A DNA stretch of 34,780 nt, from the NCBI GenBank assembly GCA_003235575.1, contig QJVW01000128.1, forward strand, positions 1 through 34,780, in the 5' to 3' direction. The position numbers and the translations under genes were made by a program. The stretch is from Candidatus Eiseniibacteriota bacterium. GTDB lineage: Bacteria; Eisenbacteria; RBG-16-71-46; SZUA-252. The notes under the pieces are model-generated. The model was not told the origin of the DNA and ran no database searches. It was given only the letters and a program-made list of their open reading frames with translations. Shown piece by piece: positions 30,999 through 34,780 of the stretch (position 1 is the first letter of the stretch; each line of letters opens with the position of its first letter).

Positions 30999-32951
30999 TC
31001 ACCGGCGGAACTCGATGCCGACGGTAGCGCTCCGACCGCGAGCGCGAAGCCCCTTCACCTCGGTGATCTCGCGGTCCAGCGCGTTGTCCACGCGGGCGCG
31101 CACGCCCACCGGCCACCGCTCCGGCGTCAGCGACGCGGCGAGGTCGAGCACCGCGTAGCCGGGCGTATCGCCCGACAGGTACATTCCGCCCGCGTCGAAG
31201 AAGTCGAACGGATCGCGGGAGGAATCGTTCCAGCGCCACGCCGCGAAGAGCCACAGATCCCGCGCCGCGGCCCACTCCACGTCGGCGCCCGTCCGCCAGC
31301 GCGGACGCTTGTTGAGGCGCGAGCCCGACGGGTCGGCCGTGTTCTTCGCGACCGGCAGGTGCGCGAGCCGCGCGCCGATCGCGAGTCGCTCGCTGGGCCG
31401 GATGCGAACCGAAGCTTCCTTCCCCTCGATGCGCGCGCTCCCCACGTTGTCCGCGGTGTAGAGCGAGTTCGACTGAATCAGGTTTTGAAAACGGGTCTCG
31501 TGCCACGTCAGGCGCGCTTCCAGGCGCCCGTCGAGCCAGCGTCCGTCGGCGCCCCACTCCCACGTCCGCGAGCGCTCGGGCTGCAAGGTCGGAGAGCCGT
31601 AGAACGGATAGTAGAGATCGGTGAGCGTGGGCGCGGTGAACGCGCGGCCGAATCCCCCGCGCAGGCGCACGCCGCCGAGCGGCAGCGACCAGGCGGCGGC
31701 CACGCGCGGCACGCCGTAGGCGCCGAAAATGGAGTGATCCTCCACGCGTAGGCCGGCGTCCACGACCACGCGCGATACCGGATCGAGGTGCGCCTGGGCG
31801 TAGAGCGCGCGGGACTGGACGGTCTCCTCGACGGAGGAGGCGTCGGGGGTCCCGCCGTACTGCGCCTCGTCGTCGCGATTCACGTGTTCGCTCCGGAATT
31901 CGCCGCCCGCGATGAGGCGAACGAGGCGGGGCGCCGCGATCCGCGCACGGAGCGAGCCGATCCATCGCGTGTTGTCGAGACGCGTGTCCTGAAAGTCACC
32001 GCCCGCGCTGTTGGGCTGGTTGTCGTTGACGATGCGGCCACCCAGGGCCGAGGCCTCCGCCTCCAGCGTCAGGCGATCCCCCATCGCGCGCGTCAGGAGC
32101 GCGCTCCCCGCGGTCAGCCGGTCGCGTTCCTCGTAGTTGGGCTCGGCCGCCTGGTGGTACCGGAAGTCGCTGATGTCGTAGACGTAGTCGTAGGGAAGTT
32201 CCTTCACGCCGTGCGTCAGGAGCCCGGCGACGCGAAGCCGCGTGCGGTCGTCCAGCGACGCCTCGGCGTGGGTCGTGGCGTTCCACCCGCGGTAGGCGTC
32301 GCGCACGCCCATCCCGTCCGTCGAAAGACGCGAGACGGAGAGCGCGAGGATCCGCCCGTCGTCGCGCGACGCGAACGAGGCGCCCTGGCGCAGGGTCGTC
32401 TCGCCCCCCACTTCGGCGAAGCCGCGAACGCCGCTCGCGCCCGCCACGCCGCCGCCGAGAACCTGGATGACGCCGCCCACGGCGCCGGAACCGTAGAGCG
32501 CCGAGGCCGGTCCGCCCATCACTTCGATCTGGCTGGCGCCGACGACGCCCAAATCGGAGAAGTCGAACGAGCCGACCCAGGGTCCGTTCAACGGGATGCC
32601 GTCGAACAGGACGAGCGTGTGTCGCGGATCGGCCCCGCGAAGGCGAACGTCCGTGAGCTTGCCCAGCCGTCCGGCGCGCTGGACATCCACGCCCGGCACC
32701 GAGCGAAGCGCCTCGGCGGCCAGGAACGGGCGCGTCCGCTCGAGCCGCGCGCCGTCGAGCACGGTGACGTCGCTGGGCACGTGTCCGAGCGGAAACGGCA
32801 TGCGCTCGGCGGTGACGACCACGGGATCGAGGCGGTAGCGCGGCGTGAGCGAAGAGTCCGCGGGCGTGGCGTGGGCCGGGAGCGCGAGCACGAGGAGCGC
32901 GAGGGCTAGGGACGAGCGGAACAGCGGTGGAGCAGGACGGTTGGAGACCAT
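30999..32951 (-). CDS. btuB: TonB-dependent outer-membrane receptor, BtuB-like (cobalamin)
   Basis: 650 residues. A signal peptide ends near residue 28 (LALPAHA). A TonB-box-like DPVVVTAERMP is followed by the plug domain at about 50-170 (VTVLDGARLERTR, SVPGVDVQRAG, VLFDGIPLNGPW, GGPASALYGSGAVGGVIQVL). The rest is the beta-barrel, including LRGGFGRAFTAPTLTDLYYP and the closing DNALDREITEV and TVGIEFRR. Barrel features alone do not fix the ligand, but the B12 riboswitch directly upstream makes a corrinoid the likely cargo. The ATG at 32951 has GGGAGGAAGG upstream, within a small hairpin. No btuCDF genes are adjacent. Confidence 0.93.
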   Translation of the reverse strand: MVSNRPAPPLFRSSLALALLVLALPAHATPADSSLTPRYRLDPVVVTAERMPFPLGHVPSDVTVLDGARLERTRPFLAAEALRSVPGVDVQRAGRLGKLTDVRLRGADPRHTLVLFDGIPLNGPWVGSFDFSDLGVVGASQIEVMGGPASALYGSGAVGGVIQVLGGGVAGASGVRGFAEVGGETTLRQGASFASRDDGRILALSVSRLSTDGMGVRDAYRGWNATTHAEASLDDRTRLRVAGLLTHGVKELPYDYVYDISDFRYHQAAEPNYEERDRLTAGSALLTRAMGDRLTLEAEASALGGRIVNDNQPNSAGGDFQDTRLDNTRWIGSLRARIAAPRLVRLIAGGEFRSEHVNRDDEAQYGGTPDASSVEETVQSRALYAQAHLDPVSRVVVDAGLRVEDHSIFGAYGVPRVAAAWSLPLGGVRLRGGFGRAFTAPTLTDLYYPFYGSPTLQPERSRTWEWGADGRWLDGRLEARLTWHETRFQNLIQSNSLYTADNVGSARIEGKEASVRIRPSERLAIGARLAHLPVAKNTADPSGSRLNKRPRWRTGADVEWAAARDLWLFAAWRWNDSSRDPFDFFDAGGMYLSGDTPGYAVLDLAASLTPERWPVGVRARVDNALDREITEVKGLRARGRSATVGIEFRR

Positions 32952-32954
32952 GAT

Positions 32955-32969
32955 CCTTCCTCCCGAAGG
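32955..32969 (-). promoter_or_regulatory. Small hairpin enclosing the btuB ribosome binding site
   Basis: In the RNA CCUUC pairs with GAAGG around a GGGAG loop, just upstream of the ATG and downstream of the riboswitch. The SD is split between loop and stem, so this could be the translational expression platform. Its small size makes it tentative. Confidence 0.35.
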
Positions 32970-32987
32970 ACGGGGTCGATGGGCGAA

Positions 32988-33140
32988 GGGGCCGGTCTCC
33001 TGACTCGCGGATCGTCCTCGGGTGGCGCCTTCCCGGGTCTCCCCAGTGGCGTCGTGCCGCCGTCGTCACCGCTCACAGTGGCGGGGCCGTGTCGGACTCG
33101 CACCGACTTCCCGACCTCGCGGAAGCGCGAGGTCATCCCC
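32988..33140 (-). promoter_or_regulatory. Cobalamin (B12) riboswitch
   Basis: On the minus strand the conserved elements occur in order: a 9-bp stem GACCTCGCG/CGCGAGGTC, GGGAAGTCGGTGCGAGTCC, GACACGGCCCCGCCACTGTGA, then GCCACTGG, GGGAAGGC, and the B12 box GAGTCAGGAGACCGGCC at 32990-33006. All are diagnostic of the adenosylcobalamin/cobalamin riboswitch class. It lies about 37 nt before the btuB start and presumably lowers expression when B12 is plentiful. No long terminator stem follows, so control is probably at translation. Confidence 0.95.
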
Positions 33141-33179
33141 TTCGCGCCGCGGATCCGATGGGATGCCCGCGGCCCGCGC

Positions 33180-33208
33180 AGCATACGGGATCGGCCGGCC
33201 AATGAAAA
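33180..33208 (-). promoter_or_regulatory. Promoter of the riboswitch-btuB transcript
   Basis: Minus strand TTTTCA (33203-33208), 17 bp, TATGCT (33180-33185). The -35 hexamer is also the U-tract of the lemA terminator. It would start transcription about 35 nt before the riboswitch. Confidence 0.45.
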
Positions 33209-33237
33209 GCGGGGGATCGAGTCGTACGATCCCCCGC
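33203..33237 (-). terminator. Intrinsic terminator of the TPM-nucleotidyltransferase-lemA operon
   Basis: Perfect 11-bp stem GCGGGGGATCG/CGATCCCCCGC (33227-33237 with 33209-33219) with a 7-nt loop, followed on the minus strand by TTTTCATT. It begins about 23 bp after the lemA stop. Confidence 0.88.
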
Positions 33238-33260
33238 GCGCGTCGTGATGGAACCCGAAG

Positions 33261-33845
33261 CTAGAACGCGACCTTCGGAGCCTCCTTCGCCTCGCTCGGC
33301 GCCTCGAAGAGCACGGCCGGTTCGAAATTGAACATCCCGGCCACCAGATTCGCCGGGAACTGCCGAATCCGGATGTTGAAGCGCTGGACGGTCTCGTTGT
33401 ACCGCATGCGCTCCGTCGCGATCCGGTTCTCGGTCCCGGACAGCTCGTCCTGGAGCCTCATGAAGTTCTCGCTGGACCGCAAATTGGGATAGTTCTCGAC
33501 GACCACCAGCAGCCGCGAGAGCGCGCTCGAGAGCTGATTGTTGGCCGCGATCTTCTCCGGCACGTTCGCGGCGCCGCCGATGCGCGCCCGGGCGTCGGCG
33601 ATCGCGGTGAAGATCGTCGTCTCCTGCTTCGCGTATCCCTTCACTGTTTCGACGTAGTTCGGAATCAGGTCGTAGCGCCGCTGCAGCTGGTTCTCGACCT
33701 GCGCCCACGCGGCCCGCGTGCTCTCCTGCTGCGCCACGAGGTCGTTGTACACGCCGCGGATCCATCCACCGACCAGCAGCGCGCCGATGATGAGGGCCGC
33801 CAGCACGATCAGTACCGCGGTCCAGGGGCTCTTCCCCGATGCCAT
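33261..33845 (-). CDS. lemA: LemA-family protein
   Basis: 194 residues. One N-terminal membrane helix at about 9-30 is followed by the LemA helical domain: GVYNDLVAQQESTRAAWAQV, QLQRRYDLIPNYVETVKGYA, VVVENYPNLRSSENFMRLQDEL and YNETVQRFNIRIRQFP, all hallmarks of the family. The C-terminus is FEPAVLFEAPSEAKEAPKVAF-like, as usual. LemA proteins are membrane anchored with a helical domain and have poorly understood envelope roles; they often neighbour TPM-domain proteins, as seems true here. The ATG at 33845 shares its base with the preceding stop (TGATG), with GGAGGAG upstream. Confidence 0.95.
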   Translation of the reverse strand: MASGKSPWTAVLIVLAALIIGALLVGGWIRGVYNDLVAQQESTRAAWAQVENQLQRRYDLIPNYVETVKGYAKQETTIFTAIADARARIGGAANVPEKIAANNQLSSALSRLLVVVENYPNLRSSENFMRLQDELSGTENRIATERMRYNETVQRFNIRIRQFPANLVAGMFNFEPAVLFEAPSEAKEAPKVAF

Positions 33846-34603
33846 CACTTCTCTCCTCCTGTCGTGGAAACCGTTTCCGGCGGGACGTCCAGGCGCTCCG
33901 CCGCGTCGAGCAATCGTTGCAAGCACTCGCGTGCTTCGGTGAACAGCGTGGTCGTGTCGACGCGCGGCCGTTCGGCGGGCGGCAGGAGCACGTCGTGCAG
34001 CGCGCGCTCCGGCGCGTCGAAGCGGGCCGCCGCGCGCGCGGCCAGTTCGGATCGCACGGCCGGGATCGGCTCGCCGACGAGGTGGAGCAGGCCCGACACG
34101 GACGCCGCGATGGCGGTGCCGGCGCGCGCGGCCCATCGCCTCGCGTCGGCGGCCGTCTCGGGCGCGTCGAGATAGCTCCACGCGAGCGCGAGCGACTGGG
34201 TGCGGAGCGTCCGTTCGACCTGGAGACGCAGCGCGGGCCGCTCGATGACGATCGACGCGAACGGATCGTCGCCCTCCAGCGTTTGGTGAAACGTGCGGAT
34301 CAGGAGGTACTCCAGCGGGAACGTGTCCCGCGACGACGCCAGAATGGAGCGCGTCAGGAGCAGCGGCCGCACCAGGCGACTCCGGGTCCACACGCCCCGG
34401 GCGGACCGGAGCGCGCCCAGCGTGGGCGGATCCAGGGCGCCAAGGACGAGCGCGAGATTGAGGTCGGAGGCGTCGGCGTCGAAGGTCCCCATCACCGCGC
34501 TCCCGTACAGCGTCGCGCTTTCCAACTGCTCCCCGATGGCGGCGCGCGCGGCGGCGATCGCCTCGCGCGCGGCTACCTGGGGATCGAATCGCTTCCGGGC
34601 CAT
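33845..34603 (-). CDS. Nucleotidyltransferase-like protein (DNA polymerase beta-fold, degenerate motif)
   Basis: 252 residues. The N-terminus resembles a minimal nucleotidyltransferase: LESATLYGSAVMGTFDADAS, then DLNLALVLG. This is the GS(x)nDxD pattern, but the second Asp is Asn (DLN), which may abolish metal binding. The rest is helical, including a hydrophobic region near the middle and a helical C-terminus, like HEPN or substrate-binding extensions of such proteins; I cannot name a family. The ATG at 34603 directly follows the stop of the TPM-like gene (TAAATG), with GGAGG 7 nt upstream, and its own stop overlaps the lemA start. Tight coupling suggests it works with LemA/TPM. Product uncertain. 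Confidence 0.7.
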   Translation of the reverse strand: MARKRFDPQVAAREAIAAARAAIGEQLESATLYGSAVMGTFDADASDLNLALVLGALDPPTLGALRSARGVWTRSRLVRPLLLTRSILASSRDTFPLEYLLIRTFHQTLEGDDPFASIVIERPALRLQVERTLRTQSLALAWSYLDAPETAADARRWAARAGTAIAASVSGLLHLVGEPIPAVRSELAARAAARFDAPERALHDVLLPPAERPRVDTTTLFTEARECLQRLLDAAERLDVPPETVSTTGGEK

Positions 34604-34780
34604 TTAGAATCCTCCGCTCGCGCCGCCGCCACCGCTGCGGCCGCCGCCGAATCCGCCGAATCCACCGCCGCCGCCGCCGCCACCGAAGCCACCGCCAAAC
34701 CCGCCCCCGAACCCGCCCCAGGGATCATGCCACCCCCCGCGCCCCCTCCAGGGACCGGATGATCCCCCCCCCCATCGGCG
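34604..34780 (-). CDS. 3' end of a Gly-rich protein, probably TPM-domain (YgcG-like)
   Basis: Only the last 58 codons are in the window; the gene continues past the right edge. The tail is almost pure Gly with regular Phe, in the style GGFGGGFGGGFGG, and ends GGRSGGGGASGGF. This Gly/Phe/Ser tail is typical of TPM-domain (formerly DUF477) membrane proteins, which commonly sit next to lemA. The catalytic or membrane parts are not visible, so the assignment rests on the tail and on context. Confidence 0.65.
   Translation of the reverse strand, partial: RRWGGGSSGPWRGRGGWHDPWGGFGGGFGGGFGGGGGGGGFGGFGGGRSGGGGASGGF

Noticed and set aside
34604-34780. Gly-rich tail read as a PE-PGRS-like or ice-binding repeat protein
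   Set aside because: The short Gly/Phe tail next to lemA fits the common TPM-domain protein better; only 58 codons are visible.

Overview
The window is a compact, strongly GC-rich piece of a bacterial chromosome with about 30 genes, 26 of them on the minus strand. A TonB-dependent receptor, a predicted outer-membrane barrel, a lipoprotein and several exported proteins point to a diderm (Gram-negative) bacterium. Ser/Thr kinases fused to TolB/PD40-type propellers and metalloprotease-propeller-barrel proteins are typical of phyla such as Acidobacteriota, Gemmatimonadota and Eisenbacteria. That placement is inference; no rRNA or other phylogenetic anchor is present. I see no tRNA, rRNA, transposase, phage gene or CRISPR array. 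The longest non-coding stretch, about 309 bp at 32952-33260, is fully explained by a terminator, a promoter and a cobalamin riboswitch.

Layout. (1) 17-6732, minus: a very large exported peptidase-like/propeller/barrel protein, a PrsW-type membrane protease and a receptor-like Ser/Thr kinase with a propeller. (2) 6894-9987, minus: a regulatory block made of an RsbW-like kinase, a STAS antagonist, an ECF sigma factor, a membrane anti-sigma factor and an unusual protein built almost entirely of short repeats, closed by a strong hairpin. (3) 10114-11837, minus: an FMN-dependent 2-hydroxyacid oxidase and a small exported protein. Divergent to these, 11956-14429, plus: a barrel-like exported protein, a CoA-binding protein and an Ada-type alkylation-repair regulator. 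(4) 14426-18839, minus: cysteine desulfurase, MnmA and a YyaL/SSP411-type thioredoxin-domain protein, a tRNA-thiolation group. (5) 18952-22063, minus: two TPR proteins and an exported cyclophilin. (6) 22176-24522, minus: a YifB/ComM AAA+ protein and a HAD protein; divergent to these is a ketopantoate reductase (24620-25513, plus). (7) 25510-30879, minus: crotonase, 3-hydroxyacyl-CoA dehydrogenase, thiolase, a LeuA-like synthase and a LeuB-like dehydrogenase. (8) 30999-32951, minus: a BtuB-like receptor under a B12 riboswitch. (9) 33261-34780, minus: the tail of a probable TPM-domain protein, a nucleotidyltransferase-like protein and LemA.

The genome is tightly packed. Many neighbours overlap by ATGA, GTGA, TTGA or TGATG, and both convergent gene pairs share their stop codons through a palindromic CTAG. 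At least one promoter appears to be built into the terminator of the gene before it. The most novel-looking locus is block 2: an ECF sigma/anti-sigma pair whose third gene encodes an anchored protein with eight 12-residue VDIDAQKR repeats, homogenised as 72-bp dimers and flanked on both sides by degenerate 9-10-residue repeats.
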